From Comamonadaceae bacterium (GTDB lineage: Bacteria > Pseudomonadota > Gammaproteobacteria > Burkholderiales > Burkholderiaceae_C), in NCBI GenBank assembly GCA_027490925.1, contig JAIXXF010000031.1, forward strand, positions 22,618-86,617: DNA of 64,000 nt. Reading direction: 5' to 3'. Under the pieces are notes generated by a model, which worked only from the letters and a program-made list of their open reading frames with translations, had not been told where the DNA came from and did not search any database. Of the stretch, positions 1 through 8,385 are shown piece after piece (position 1 is the first letter of the stretch; every line of letters starts with the position of its first letter). Made by a program: the position numbers and the translations under genes.

Positions 1-1
1 G

Positions 2-1108
2 CTGGTGCGGGCGCAGGTGGACCGCGCCTTCGAGCGCGACCTGGCAGGCATCGACGTGGTGGTGGGCGCCAAAGGCAGCCCACTGCAGCTCATCTTGTCG
101 GGCGTGTTCCACCTGGACGTGCCGCCCGGTAACGTCGCGCTGGCCGACGTGGCGGCGCTGCACACCCACCCGCAGGTGGCCGAACTCATTCCCCTCAGTT
201 TGGGCGACAGCTGGCGCGGGCACCGCATCGTCGGCACCACCCCGGCCTACCTGCAGCACTACGGCGTCACCGTGGCGCAAGGTACGCTGTGGGCCCAACC
301 TTTGCAGGCCGTGCTGGGCGCCCAGGTGGCGCAAGCCAAAGACGGCCAAGCCGCTTTGAAGGTGGGCGACCAATTTGTGGGCTCCCACGGGCTGGGTGGG
401 GGCGGCCACCCGCACGGCGACCAGCCCTACACCGTGAGCGGTGTGCTCGCGCCGTGCGGCTGCGTGCTGGACCGCCTGGTGCTGACCAGCCTGGAATCGG
501 TGTGGGCGGTGCACGAAGGCGACATCGCCCAGGACGAGGCCGACCGCGCAGCGCTGGCCGCCGAACGCGAGGTGACCTTGGCGCTGATCCGCTACAAAAG
601 CCCGCTGGCGGCGTTGGGCTTTCCGCGCTTCGTCAACACCACCACACCCATGCAGGCGGCCGCTCCGGCGGTGGAAATCACGCGCCTGTTGCGCCTGGTG
701 GGGGTGGGCAGCGAGGTGCTGCGTGGCTTTGGCTGGGTGCTGCTGGCGGTGGCGGCGTTGAGTACCTTCATCGCCCTGTGGCACGCGGTGCGTGAACGCC
801 GGGCCGACCTGGCCACGCTGCGCATGCTGGGCGCGCCGCCGCGCCGGGTGGCCGCGCTGCTGCTGGCCGAGGCGGGCTGGTTGGCCCTGCTGGCCACCGC
901 GCTCGGGCTGGCGCTGGGCCACGGCCTGACCGGCCTGCTTGGTTGGGCCTTGCCCCCCGACCAGGCCCTGGGCCTGACCGGTGCCCTGTGGGTCGCCGAC
1001 GAACTGTGGGTGCCCGCGCTGGCCCTGGGCGTGGCGGCGCTTGCCGCGCTGCTGCCCGCCTGGCAGGCCTACCGGGTGGACGTGGCCGAGCTGCTGAACC
1101 CGGCGTGA
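2..1108 (+). CDS. FtsX/MacB-type ABC transporter permease, 5' truncated
   Basis: This is the C-terminal 368 or so codons of an inner-membrane permease of the MacB/LolC/FtsX type. The reading frame is open to the left edge, so the first transmembrane helix and start codon lie outside the window. It shows a large periplasmic region (to about residue 235) followed by three hydrophobic helices (about 240-265, 285-320, 335-360). The ending, an AYRVDVAELL-like stretch, is typical of the FtsX domain. A His/Cys stretch (GGGGHPHGD, then APCGCVLD) lies in the periplasmic part and could touch metal. The downstream order (DUF3299 protein, His-rich small protein, TonB receptor) matches the Zur-controlled Pseudomonas PA4063-PA4066 type locus, so the likely substrate is zinc. 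That substrate is inferred from context. The ATP-binding partner would be upstream, outside the window. Confidence 0.82.
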   Translation: MVRAQVDRAFERDLAGIDVVVGAKGSPLQLILSGVFHLDVPPGNVALADVAALHTHPQVAELIPLSLGDSWRGHRIVGTTPAYLQHYGVTVAQGTLWAQPLQAVLGAQVAQAKDGQAALKVGDQFVGSHGLGGGGHPHGDQPYTVSGVLAPCGCVLDRLVLTSLESVWAVHEGDIAQDEADRAALAAEREVTLALIRYKSPLAALGFPRFVNTTTPMQAAAPAVEITRLLRLVGVGSEVLRGFGWVLLAVAALSTFIALWHAVRERRADLATLRMLGAPPRRVAALLLAEAGWLALLATALGLALGHGLTGLLGWALPPDQALGLTGALWVADELWVPALALGVAALAALLPAWQAYRVDVAELLNPA

Positions 1109-1373
1109 ATGCGGGCCGCGGCCAGGGGCTGCCCTGACGCGCATGGCCCGGTGTGGTGGACGGCCGGGCAGACGGGTGGATGGTTGAGTCGGTGGATGGT
1201 GACGTTGGATGGGTGGTCGGTGAGTCTCGATGCGGGTATAGAAGTGGGAGTAGAGGTGGGGGAAGGGATGGTTGTGTGAAGTTGGCTGGACACGTCGGGT
1301 GGGTTCGCTGGGCCGCGAGCGTGTTCAAAAACGGTTGGTTTTTAATGAATGTCGTTTTTTTTAGAGGTTTTTC

Positions 1374-1628
1374 ATGTCTAAACAGTCTTTAGCCCCTGTG
1401 AAATCTGGTTTCATTGCTCTGCTTTTAGGAGCGTCTTCGGCCTGGGCCGCACCCGACGCGGCGGTGCAGAAAGACATTGAGCGCCACCGCGCTATGGCCG
1501 CTGCGCACGAAGCCGCCGCCCAGTGCCTGGCCGCAGGCAAAAAGCACGACGACTGTGGCAAACAATTGCAGGCCGCCTGCAAGGGCTTGGGCATTGGCAA
1601 ATACTGCGGCATGCGTCACGAACACTGA
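1374..1628 (+). CDS. small exported Cys/His-containing protein
   Basis: An 84-residue protein of no family I recognise. Residues 1-25 form a clear signal peptide ending in SSAWA, so the mature protein of about 59 residues is periplasmic. The mature part is helical and charged. It carries four cysteines (QCLAAGKKHDDC, then AACKGLG, then KYCGM) and ends in an HEH triplet, which would suit two disulphides or metal binding. ATG 1374 follows AGAGG. It lies 15 bases before the DUF3299 gene and probably belongs to the same metal-uptake operon. The codons for residues 5-20 closely match the dispersed intergenic repeat seen at 8259-8312, so the signal peptide seems to have been built from a repeat copy. 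The preceding gap (1109-1373) holds no gene, and I did not find a convincing Zur box there. Confidence 0.68.
   Translation: MSKQSLAPVKSGFIALLLGASSAWAAPDAAVQKDIERHRAMAAAHEAAAQCLAAGKKHDDCGKQLQAACKGLGIGKYCGMRHEH
1386..1432 (+). repeat. copy of the dispersed AGCCC/GCTAT-TAGC repeat inside a coding region
   Basis: Positions 1391-1408 match 8268-8285 at 17 of 18 bases. The 3' part keeps the hairpin in altered form, with GCTC opposite GAGC in place of GCTAT/TAGC. This copy is read through as the signal-peptide region of the small exported protein. The other copies (8259, 23454, 32436, 45038) are intergenic. Confidence 0.6.
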
Positions 1629-1643
1629 CCAGGAGCCACCCCC

Positions 1644-2276
1644 ATGACCCCCATTTCGTTCGCCGCTCGGCCCGCGCTGCTGGTGCTGGCCTTGCTCGGT
1701 CCCGCCATTGGCCTGGCCCAGCTCAGTTCGCCATTGCCGCCTGGCAGCATCAAGTCCACCCAGCCCGCCAACGCCAACGCCAGTGGCTCGGCGGGCGGCG
1801 CCAAGCCCAATGCCGCTGGCGGCGTGGTCAACCCCCCGTTGGGCAGCATCGACGGCATCGCAGGCAGCGGCCCCGGGGTTCACAGCCCGAACAGCCCGTT
1901 TGCCCCGCTGCCCGAGCGGGCCGACGTGGTGCCGTGGTCCACCCTGACCACGGTCAAGACCCGGGTGGTGAAAAACCGCATCCTGCCGGAGTTCAGCCCG
2001 CCGGTGCTGGCGCTCGACCGCAAGCCGCAGCGGGTGCAGGGCTTCATGATGCCGCTGGAGCCGGGTGAAAAACAGCGCCACTTTTTGCTGACCTCGGTGC
2101 CCATGAGCTGTTCGTTCTGTTTGCCGGGCGGGCCTGAGAGCATGGTGGAGGTGCGCACCAAAAACCCGGTGCGCTACACCCTGGAGCCCGTGGTGGTGGA
2201 GGGCGACTTCGCGGTGCTGGCCGACGACCCGCAAGGCCTGTACTACCGCATCACCAACGCCGTCTCCGCGCGCTGA
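1644..2276 (+). CDS. DUF3299 domain exported protein of a metal-uptake locus
   Basis: A 210-residue protein with an N-terminal signal peptide (residues 1-25) and a Gly/Asn/Pro-rich linker to about residue 75. The C-terminal DUF3299-type domain contains the hallmark MSCSFC cysteine pair followed by GGPE, and a GLYYRI ending. DUF3299 proteins sit beside FtsX-like permeases and zinc-responsive genes (as PA4066 does in Pseudomonas) and are thought to be periplasmic accessory factors of metal import. Their biochemical role is unproven. ATG 1644 follows AGGAG, 8 bases upstream. The gene is co-directional with its neighbours, with gaps of 15 and 20 bases, so operon membership is likely. Confidence 0.8.
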   Translation: MTPISFAARPALLVLALLGPAIGLAQLSSPLPPGSIKSTQPANANASGSAGGAKPNAAGGVVNPPLGSIDGIAGSGPGVHSPNSPFAPLPERADVVPWSTLTTVKTRVVKNRILPEFSPPVLALDRKPQRVQGFMMPLEPGEKQRHFLLTSVPMSCSFCLPGGPESMVEVRTKNPVRYTLEPVVVEGDFAVLADDPQGLYYRITNAVSAR

Positions 2277-2296
2277 CGCCTTAACATCCACTGCAC

Positions 2297-2719
2297 ATGC
2301 ACACCCACCCAAAGTCCACACCGCTGCGCCTGCCCACGCTCGCGCTGTGGCTCGCCTGGGCGCTGAGCCTGGTGCTGTGGCAGGGCTACGCGCAACTGCA
2401 CGGCGTGGTGCATGCGCCGGGGCTCCATGCGGCGCACGGCCATGCGAATGGCCACAGCCACGACCATGCGCATGGCGATGCACATGCCTACGATCACACC
2501 CCCCTGGTCGACCTGTTGGCCGCGCTGGTTGATGGCCACAACCCCGGCAGCGACTGCCGCCTGTTGGACGCTTCTGGCCACTGCGACGCCTTGCCCACCC
2601 TCCCAACGCTGGCCTTGCCGGCGCTGCTGAGCTGCTGGGCGCTGCACCGCTTCACGGGCGAAGTCACCGCCCGCTGGGCCACGCTGTTTGACGCGCGCGG
2701 CCCGCCCAACTTCCGCTGA
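2297..2719 (+). CDS. His-rich membrane-anchored protein, DUF2946-like
   Basis: A 140-residue protein with one N-terminal hydrophobic segment (about residues 13-32). A histidine-rich stretch of alternating H, D, A and G (about 36-68) follows, looking like a metal-binding tract. The C-terminal half has a CRLLDASGHCDAL segment and ends RGPPNFR. The CRL-D...DAL segment and the RGPP ending resemble DUF2946 proteins found with TonB receptors and cobalt/zinc genes. It most likely buffers or hands over metal in the periplasm; this is inference from composition and position. No good ribosome-binding site precedes ATG 2297, so translation may be coupled to the DUF3299 gene 20 bases upstream. Confidence 0.68.
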   Translation: MHTHPKSTPLRLPTLALWLAWALSLVLWQGYAQLHGVVHAPGLHAAHGHANGHSHDHAHGDAHAYDHTPLVDLLAALVDGHNPGSDCRLLDASGHCDALPTLPTLALPALLSCWALHRFTGEVTARWATLFDARGPPNFR

Positions 2720-2735
2720 ATCCTCCTTCGTAACG

Positions 2736-2765
2736 CCCCGCCTACCAGGAAGCTGGTACGCGGGG
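2736..2765 (+). terminator. hairpin between the His-rich gene and the TonB receptor
   Basis: A stem of 12 base pairs with one mismatch (2736-2747 with 2754-2765) encloses a six-base loop. No real T-run follows, and the structure lies 29 bases before the receptor start. It may attenuate read-through or act in the leader of the receptor mRNA rather than being a strong terminator. Confidence 0.5.
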
Positions 2766-2793
2766 AGGCGTCTTTGATTCAACGGAATTGCTC

Positions 2794-4839
2794 ATGAACC
2801 CTATTTTTTCCCGCAGTGCTCTGGGCGCTGCCGCGTTCTCGGCCGCCTGCGGCCCGGCGCTGGCCCAAAGTGGTGCGGCCCTGTCTGAAGTCACCATCAC
2901 CGGCAACCCGTTGGGCAGCACCGAGCTGATCGTGCCTGCCACCCAGCTCAGCGGCGATGCACTGCTGTTGCGCCAAAAAAGCACCATTGGCGAAACGCTG
3001 GACGGCTTGCCCGGCGTGTCCAGCACCTACTTTGGCCCCAACTCCAGCCGACCCATCATCCGGGGGCTCGACGGCGACCGGATCCGCATCCTGCAAAACA
3101 GTGGCGCCAGCATCGACGCCTCTGGCCTGAGTTTTGACCACGCGGTGCCGGTGGACCCGCTGGTGGTGGAGCGGGTGGAGGTGCTGCGTGGCCCCGGCGC
3201 GCTGCAGTACGGCGGTAGCGCGGTGGGCGGCGTGGTGAATCTGATCGACCACCGCATCCATGGCGAGCCTCTGTTTGACGCCCAGGGTGGCGTCACTGGC
3301 CGCGCTGCGCTGCGTTACGGCGGGGCCGAGCGCGAGCGCAGTGGCAGTGCGCTGCTGGAAACCGGCACCGACAAATTCAACCTGCACATCGATGCCTTCA
3401 GACGCCGTACGGCTGACACCCGTGTGCCGGTGGAGCTGGAATGCACCAGGCCCAGCTCGCCCACGCTGGCGCGACGCATCTGCAACTCCGAAAGTGAGAG
3501 TGACGGTCTGGCTGTGGGCGGTACTCTTCTGTTTGACAAAGGCTACCTTGGCTTGTCTACCAGTGGCTTCAACAGCGTTTATGGCACCGTGGCCGAAGAC
3601 GAGGTGACCATCGACCTGAAGAGCCGCCGCACAGCGCTGGAAGGCGAGTGGCGCGGCCTGCGTGGGCCGTTCCAATCGGTGAAAGTGCAGGGCAGCCACA
3701 CCGACTACCGGCACACCGAATTCGAAGGCCCCGACGCCGGTACGCTGTTCACCAACAACGGCAACGACTTGCGCATTGAGGCGCGGCAAACCTCCTGGGG
3801 CGCGCTCAACGGTGTGGTCGGTTTGCAGTTCGATCGCAACCGCTTTGGTGCCGACGGTGCCGAGGCCTTTGCGCCTTTCTCCCGCACCCGACAGCGCGCG
3901 CTGTTTGCTTACGAAGAACTCACCACCGGCTGGGGCAAGCTGAGCCTAGGCGGGCGGGTGGAGTCGGTGCGGGTGTCGTCGCTGGGCAACCCGAACGTGG
4001 ACCGGTTCGAGGTGGGCAGCCGCAGCTTCAACCCGCGCAGCTTGGCCGTGGGCGCTTTGGTCAAACTCTCGACGCAGTGGGACTTCACCGCTAACCTGGC
4101 CTCTACCGAGCGTGCGCCCAAAGACTACGAGCTGTTTGCCAACGGCCCGCACGTGGCCACCGCCGCCTACGAAGTGGGCGACAGCGCGCTGAGCAAGGAA
4201 AAGTCGACCAACCTCGACTTGGGTGTAGCTTGGTGGTCGGGCCCGAACCGGTTCGCGGTGAATGTATTCGCCAACCGATTCAGGAACTTCATAGCGCTCG
4301 AGTCCACTGGCAATCTGCGCAGCGAGGAGGGTGAACGCAACCCCACCGACCCAGGGGCCGAAGCCTTCCCCGAATTCGCCTACAAGGGCGTGCCCGCCCG
4401 CTTCCACGGGCTGGAGGCGAGCGGATCGGTGCGCCTGCTCCAGAGCGCCGCCACGGTGGACCTGGAGCTGACCGGTGACCTGGTGCGGGCCACCAACCGC
4501 GACACCTGGCAGCCGCTCCCGCGCATTGCCCCCGCGCGCGCAGGTGCGGCCCTGGTGGTGGCCAGCGGCCCTTGGGGCGGCCGCGTGGGACTGACCCGCG
4601 CGGCAGGGCAAGACCGGGTGCCTGCCGGGGAGCAGGCCACGCCGGGCTACACGCTGTTCAACGCGGCGGTGACTTACAAAGTCAAGGCAGGGCCGTCCAC
4701 CCTGCAGCTGTTTGCCCGGCTGGACAACCTGACCGACCGGCTCGCTTACAGCGCCACGTCCATCCTCACCCAGACCGCGCCTGGCAAAGCGCCGCTGGGG
4801 GGGCGTAGGCTGAAGGTGGGTGCGCAGGCGTCGTTCTGA
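2794..4839 (+). CDS. znuD: ZnuD-like TonB-dependent outer-membrane receptor
   Basis: A 681-residue outer-membrane receptor. A signal peptide (about 1-24, ending ALAQ) is followed by a plug domain with the landmarks RPIIRGLDGDR and DHAVPVDP, and a barrel ending in an aromatic (QASF). The DHAVPVDPL plug segment and overall length fit the ZnuD group that imports zinc across the outer membrane. The extracellular loops hold few His residues, so the substrate call rests on plug similarity and neighbours. ATG 2794 is preferred over TTG 2788 because a weak ACGGA lies 8 bases before it and it begins the signal peptide properly. It probably works with the inner-membrane ABC permease at the left edge. 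Zur control is expected but no site was identified. Confidence 0.78.
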   Translation: MNPIFSRSALGAAAFSAACGPALAQSGAALSEVTITGNPLGSTELIVPATQLSGDALLLRQKSTIGETLDGLPGVSSTYFGPNSSRPIIRGLDGDRIRILQNSGASIDASGLSFDHAVPVDPLVVERVEVLRGPGALQYGGSAVGGVVNLIDHRIHGEPLFDAQGGVTGRAALRYGGAERERSGSALLETGTDKFNLHIDAFRRRTADTRVPVELECTRPSSPTLARRICNSESESDGLAVGGTLLFDKGYLGLSTSGFNSVYGTVAEDEVTIDLKSRRTALEGEWRGLRGPFQSVKVQGSHTDYRHTEFEGPDAGTLFTNNGNDLRIEARQTSWGALNGVVGLQFDRNRFGADGAEAFAPFSRTRQRALFAYEELTTGWGKLSLGGRVESVRVSSLGNPNVDRFEVGSRSFNPRSLAVGALVKLSTQWDFTANLASTERAPKDYELFANGPHVATAAYEVGDSALSKEKSTNLDLGVAWWSGPNRFAVNVFANRFRNFIALESTGNLRSEEGERNPTDPGAEAFPEFAYKGVPARFHGLEASGSVRLLQSAATVDLELTGDLVRATNRDTWQPLPRIAPARAGAALVVASGPWGGRVGLTRAAGQDRVPAGEQATPGYTLFNAAVTYKVKAGPSTLQLFARLDNLTDRLAYSATSILTQTAPGKAPLGGRRLKVGAQASF

Positions 4840-4888
4840 CCAAGCACGGTGGCCGAGGTTCGCCCGCTCCAGCCGTTAGCATCGGGGC

Positions 4889-5854
4889 ATGAACCAACCT
4901 GTGCTGGACGCCCTGATTCCCGTGGTGCTGTTGATCGCGGTCGGGTTCGTGTCGGGGCGGCTCGGCTTCATCAAGGCCAGCGCGGTCAAGGACCTGTCCA
5001 ACCTGGTGTTTTTGGTGCTCACGCCCGCGCTGCTGTTCCGCACCATGGGCACGGTGAAGGTGCAGCAACTGGACTTTCGGCCCGTGGCGATTTACTTCGT
5101 CGCGGCCGGGTTGATCTTTGCGGCCATTCTGGCGTTGCGCGGCCTCAACCGGCGCGCCGCGGTGCTGGCGCTGGCCAGCACCTTCAGCAACACGCTGATG
5201 ATTGGCGTGCCGCTGGTGGGCCTGGCCTACGGGCAGGCCGGGTTGGTCGTGCTGTTCACTCTGGTCTCGGTCCATGCGCTGGTGTTGCTGACCTCGGCCA
5301 CGCTGGTGCTGGAGTTTGCGGTGGCGCGCGAGGCCGCGGGCGCCCGCCCGCCCGGCCTGCGCCAGCTGCTGGGCACGGCTGCCAAGGCCGCGCGTGGCGC
5401 GGTGATCCACCCGGTGCCGCTGCCGATTTTGGCGGGTCTGCTGTTCGCACAAACCGGGCTCACCCTCCCGGCGGTGGTGGACAAACCCCTGCAGCTGCTG
5501 GGCAGCGCTTTCAGCCCGCTGGCGCTGGTGCTGGTGGGGGTCACGCTGGCCAGCACCGCGATTGGCCCGCATTTCAAAGGCGCGCTGGCGTTGGCCACGG
5601 TGAAAAACGTGGTGCACCCGCTGTTGCTGGCGGGCATTGCTTGGGCCTTGGGGCTGTCTGGCCTGACGCTACTGGTGATGGTGGTGACCGCGTCGCTGCC
5701 CATCGGGGCCAACGTGTTTCTGTTTTCGCAACGCTACCAGGTGGCCGAGGACCTGGTGACCGCCAGCGTGACGGTGTCCAGCCTGCTGGGCTTGTTCACG
5801 GTGTCGGCGGTGATGGCCTTGCTCACCGCCTTTCCACACGTCACCGCGGGGTGA
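4889..5854 (+). CDS. AEC family (auxin efflux carrier-type) transporter
   Basis: A 321-residue integral membrane protein with about ten hydrophobic helices in two halves of five, the usual AEC/MleP architecture. Typical landmarks are LVFLVLTPALLF near residue 47 and NTLMIGVPLVGLAYG near 105. AEC proteins export or exchange small organic anions; the substrate cannot be read from sequence. ATG 4889 begins MNQPVLDALIPV. It stands alone between the receptor gene and the convergent pdxH. The 67-base gap to pdxH has short GGTTCCAG direct repeats but no clear terminator. Confidence 0.85.
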   Translation: MNQPVLDALIPVVLLIAVGFVSGRLGFIKASAVKDLSNLVFLVLTPALLFRTMGTVKVQQLDFRPVAIYFVAAGLIFAAILALRGLNRRAAVLALASTFSNTLMIGVPLVGLAYGQAGLVVLFTLVSVHALVLLTSATLVLEFAVAREAAGARPPGLRQLLGTAAKAARGAVIHPVPLPILAGLLFAQTGLTLPAVVDKPLQLLGSAFSPLALVLVGVTLASTAIGPHFKGALALATVKNVVHPLLLAGIAWALGLSGLTLLVMVVTASLPIGANVFLFSQRYQVAEDLVTASVTVSSLLGLFTVSAVMALLTAFPHVTAG

Positions 5855-5921
5855 CGCCGATCGCGTGGGCCGGGGCCGTTGGCAGGCCCACGGTGTCAGC
5901 GGTTCCAGCGGTTCCAGTGGT

Positions 5922-6554
5922 TCAGGGCGCGAGGCGTTCGCGCACCCAGGCACCGCCGTCAAGCCGGTAACGCAGCCGGTCGTGCAGTCGGCTTTTGCGG
6001 CCTTGCCAAAACTGCCAATGGTCGGGCTCCAACCGGTAGCCCCCCCAGTGGGGCGGGCGCGGCGGTTGCAACAAAAACTTGGCGCCGTACTGGGCGGCGT
6101 TGGTGACCAGCACGCTGCGGTCGGGGATCACCTCGCTCTGTGGGCTGGCCCAGGCGCCTATGCGCGAGTCCAGCGGGCGGCTGTGGAAATAGGCGTCGCT
6201 TTCTTCGTCGCTGACCTTGCGGACCACGCCCTCGATGCGCACCACCCGCTCCAGCTCCACCCAGTGGAATTGCAGCGCGGCGTAGGGGTTGCCCGCCAGT
6301 TCTTGCCCCTTGCGGCTCTGGTAGTTGGTGTACCAGACGATACCGCGCTCGTCGCAGCCCTTGATCAACACCACCCGGGTGCTGGGCCGCAGGTCGCTGC
6401 CGACGGTGGCCAGCGTCATCGCGTTGGGCTCGGGCAGTTCGGCGGCAATGGCTTCTTCGAGCCAGCGGTTGAATTGCTTCAGGGGGTCGGCGTCGGACGC
6501 CGACTCGTTCAATTCGGCGCGCTCGTAGCTTTTGCGCAGGTCGGCAATGTTCAT
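5922..6554 (-). CDS. pdxH: pyridoxamine 5'-phosphate oxidase
   Basis: A 210-residue cytosolic FMN enzyme that oxidises pyridoxine or pyridoxamine 5'-phosphate to pyridoxal 5'-phosphate, the last step of vitamin B6 synthesis and salvage. Family landmarks present are [36 protein letters not shown] and WGGYRL...WQFWQG, ending RDG-like/RERLAP. The frame is open further upstream, but the family N-terminus starts at [10 protein letters not shown] (ATG at 6554). That gives the standard length and leaves a 55-base divergent promoter region shared with xdhC. Confidence 0.95.
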   Translation of the reverse strand: MNIADLRKSYERAELNESASDADPLKQFNRWLEEAIAAELPEPNAMTLATVGSDLRPSTRVVLIKGCDERGIVWYTNYQSRKGQELAGNPYAALQFHWVELERVVRIEGVVRKVSDEESDAYFHSRPLDSRIGAWASPQSEVIPDRSVLVTNAAQYGAKFLLQPPRPPHWGGYRLEPDHWQFWQGRKSRLHDRLRYRLDGGAWVRERLAP

Positions 6555-6609
6555 GCAGCCCAGTATAGGCAGGCCCTGGAACGCGCCAACCCGTGGGGTA
6601 TAAAGCGCC

Positions 6610-7572
6610 ATGGAAAACTTGGATTTGCGGGTGCTGGCCGACGCGCTGGCCTGGAAACAGCAGGGCCACGCGGTCACTTTGGTCACCTTGCTGGAGACTT
6701 GGGGCACCTCCCCCCGGCCCCCTGGCGCCTTGCTGGCTTTTCGGGGCGACGGCGCGTTCAGCGGCGCCCACACGGGCCATGCGGACGACCTGATCGTGCG
6801 CACCCGCGCGGCCTTGCAGCTCGAAGCCCGCAACGACCTGCCGTCTGAAATCATTCACGCGCTGACCCAAGAAGAAGCCGAGCGCAAGGGCCTGCCCTGT
6901 GGCGGCAACCTTCGGGTGGTGCAAGAGCCCATTGGCGACCCCGGCTGGATCGCCGAGCTGCTGCAACGCACCGGCGCCCACCAAAAAGTCGCCCGCACCC
7001 TGACGTTGGCCACTGGCGCGGTGCAACTGCAAGAAGGCGCCCGTGTGTGCACCGAGCGCTTTGCGTTCGACGGCCTCACCCTGCGGCACTGCCTGGGCCC
7101 GCGCTGGCGTGTGGTGTTGATCGGGGCCAGCCAATTGGCGCAGGCGGTGGCGGGCATCGCCCGGCAACTCGACATGGAGGTGCTGGTCTGCGACCCGCGC
7201 CCAGGCCACAGCCCGGACCGCGACGTGCCCGGCATCACCCGCTTGCACGGTGAGCCCGAGGCGGCGCTGGCCCAGGCCCAGCCCGACCCGCACACCGCTG
7301 TGCTGGCCCTGAGCCACGAGCCCGCGCTGGACGATCCAGGTCTGGCCGCGGCCCTGCGGTCGCCCGCGTACTACATCGGTGCGCTGGGGTCGTCGCGCAA
7401 CCACGCGATGCGCCAGCAGCGCCTCGCCGAGCGCCACGGTTTCAGCCCCGACGAGTTGGCCCGCGTCGTGGGCCCGGCCGGTCTCAAGCTGGGCGGCAAA
7501 ACCCCGTCGGAGATGGCTTTGTCTGTGGTGGCGCAGATGGTGCAGGTCAAGAACGCGCTGGCGGCGGCATGA
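6610..7572 (+). CDS. xdhC: XdhC-family molybdenum cofactor insertion protein
   Basis: A 320-residue XdhC/CoxI protein. Such proteins bind molybdenum cofactor, promote its sulphuration and insert it into xanthine dehydrogenase-type enzymes. The N-terminal XdhC domain (1-95) contains [11 protein letters not shown] and a second cysteine motif, [10 protein letters not shown]. The C-terminal Rossmann-like domain (about 150-300) has [14 protein letters not shown] and [10 protein letters not shown]. Oddly, the usual GSVSGGC(V/I)EDDL stretch is here [10 protein letters not shown]: the strongly conserved cysteine is missing and the segment is two residues shorter, with no frameshift in the DNA. It overlaps the next gene by four bases (ATGA). 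No molybdoenzyme is encoded in the window. Confidence 0.85.
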   Translation: MENLDLRVLADALAWKQQGHAVTLVTLLETWGTSPRPPGALLAFRGDGAFSGAHTGHADDLIVRTRAALQLEARNDLPSEIIHALTQEEAERKGLPCGGNLRVVQEPIGDPGWIAELLQRTGAHQKVARTLTLATGAVQLQEGARVCTERFAFDGLTLRHCLGPRWRVVLIGASQLAQAVAGIARQLDMEVLVCDPRPGHSPDRDVPGITRLHGEPEAALAQAQPDPHTAVLALSHEPALDDPGLAAALRSPAYYIGALGSSRNHAMRQQRLAERHGFSPDELARVVGPAGLKLGGKTPSEMALSVVAQMVQVKNALAAA

Positions 7573-8111
7573 GCCTGCCGACGGTGGTGGTGCTCGCCTC
7601 GGGCAAAGGAGAGCGCTTCAAGGCGTCGGGCGGGCAGGTCTACAAACTGCACGCCTTGCTGGCGGGCAAACCGGTGCTGGCACACACGCTCGACGCGGTG
7701 AAGGCCAGTGGTCTGCCGTGGCACCTGGAAGACCGGGGCCACCCAGGCATGGGCGACTCCATCGCGGCGGCGGTGCGTGCCACTCCCGGTGCGCCGGGCT
7801 GGCTGATCCTGCCGGGGGACCTGCCGCTGGTGATGCCGCAAACCTTGTTGGCGTTGGCCGCCGCACTGGCGCAGCACGAGGCGGTGGCGCCGGTCCATCG
7901 TGGCGAGCGCGGCCACCCGGTCGGGTTCGCCGCCACCTGCGGCCCCGAGCTGATGCGGTTGAGCGGGGCCGAGGGCGCGGCGTCGGTGTTGAAAGCCCGC
8001 ACGGCGGTGCGCCTGCCGGTGGACGACGTGGGCGTGGTCACCGACGTGGACACGCTGGACGCGCTCGCCGCCGCCGAGGCCGTGTACCAAGCCCGACTTG
8101 CGGGCGCGTGA
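7569..8111 (+). CDS. MobA/MocA-like nucleotidyltransferase
   Basis: A 180-residue NTP-transferase fold protein, probably a CTP:molybdopterin cytidylyltransferase (MocA type) or a related factor. It shows the N-terminal nucleotide-binding motif LASGKGERFKASGG, then PGDLPLV as the metal-binding aspartate motif, GHPVGF and a DVDTLDAL ending. The family consensus is LAAGxGxRxG...K, kept in modified form with a downstream lysine. Start overlap with xdhC means the two are co-translated, and the pairing supports a role in modifying and inserting molybdenum cofactor. The choice of CTP over GTP is inferred from the xdhC partner. Confidence 0.8.
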   Translation: MSLPTVVVLASGKGERFKASGGQVYKLHALLAGKPVLAHTLDAVKASGLPWHLEDRGHPGMGDSIAAAVRATPGAPGWLILPGDLPLVMPQTLLALAAALAQHEAVAPVHRGERGHPVGFAATCGPELMRLSGAEGAASVLKARTAVRLPVDDVGVVTDVDTLDALAAAEAVYQARLAGA

Positions 8112-8258
8112 AGACCCTGGCGTCGCTTGGCGGCGGTCAGCAAGACCCAGCGGGGCGCACCGGAACCCAGCGCGGCGTGCTTGGGCCTGGTGTGGGCCAA
8201 GGGCGGAATGGTGTTTTTTTGACGGCCACCCACCCCACCGGGTGGATTACAGACCAAT

Positions 8259-8312
8259 TTGGCTACCAGCCCTTGTGAAATCTGGCGTATTTGCTATTTT
8301 AAATATAGCAAT
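8259..8312 (+). repeat. dispersed intergenic repeat, copy with AT hairpin
   Basis: It begins TTGGCTACCAGCCCTTGTG and ends in a 7-base-pair hairpin, TTGCTAT opposite ATAGCAA, with a seven-base AT loop. It shares the order GGC-NN-AGCCC, a spacer of about 20, then GCTAT-loop-TAGC with copies at 23454, 32436 and 45038. It lies in the gap between the mocA-like gene and convergent gloA. A GGCCGC-TGCT-GCGGCC hairpin at 8358-8373 may add weak termination. Confidence 0.65.
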
Positions 8313-8385
8313 CGCCATGAAGCGGTACCGCTGACCACACCGCCCTGACACCGTTTCGGCCGCTGCTGCGGCCTCCGCCGTACCT

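Noticed and set aside
1109..1373. Zur box upstream of the small exported protein
   Set aside because: I found no GTTATA-type palindrome there. The operon promoter is probably upstream of the ABC genes, outside the window.
2788..2793. TTG 2788 as start of the TonB receptor
   Set aside because: ATG 2794 two codons later gives the normal signal peptide and sits at a better distance from the upstream purine stretch.
8358..8373. GGCCGC-TGCT-GCGGCC hairpin as a terminator
   Set aside because: The stem is only six base pairs with no T-run. Kept as a remark, not called.
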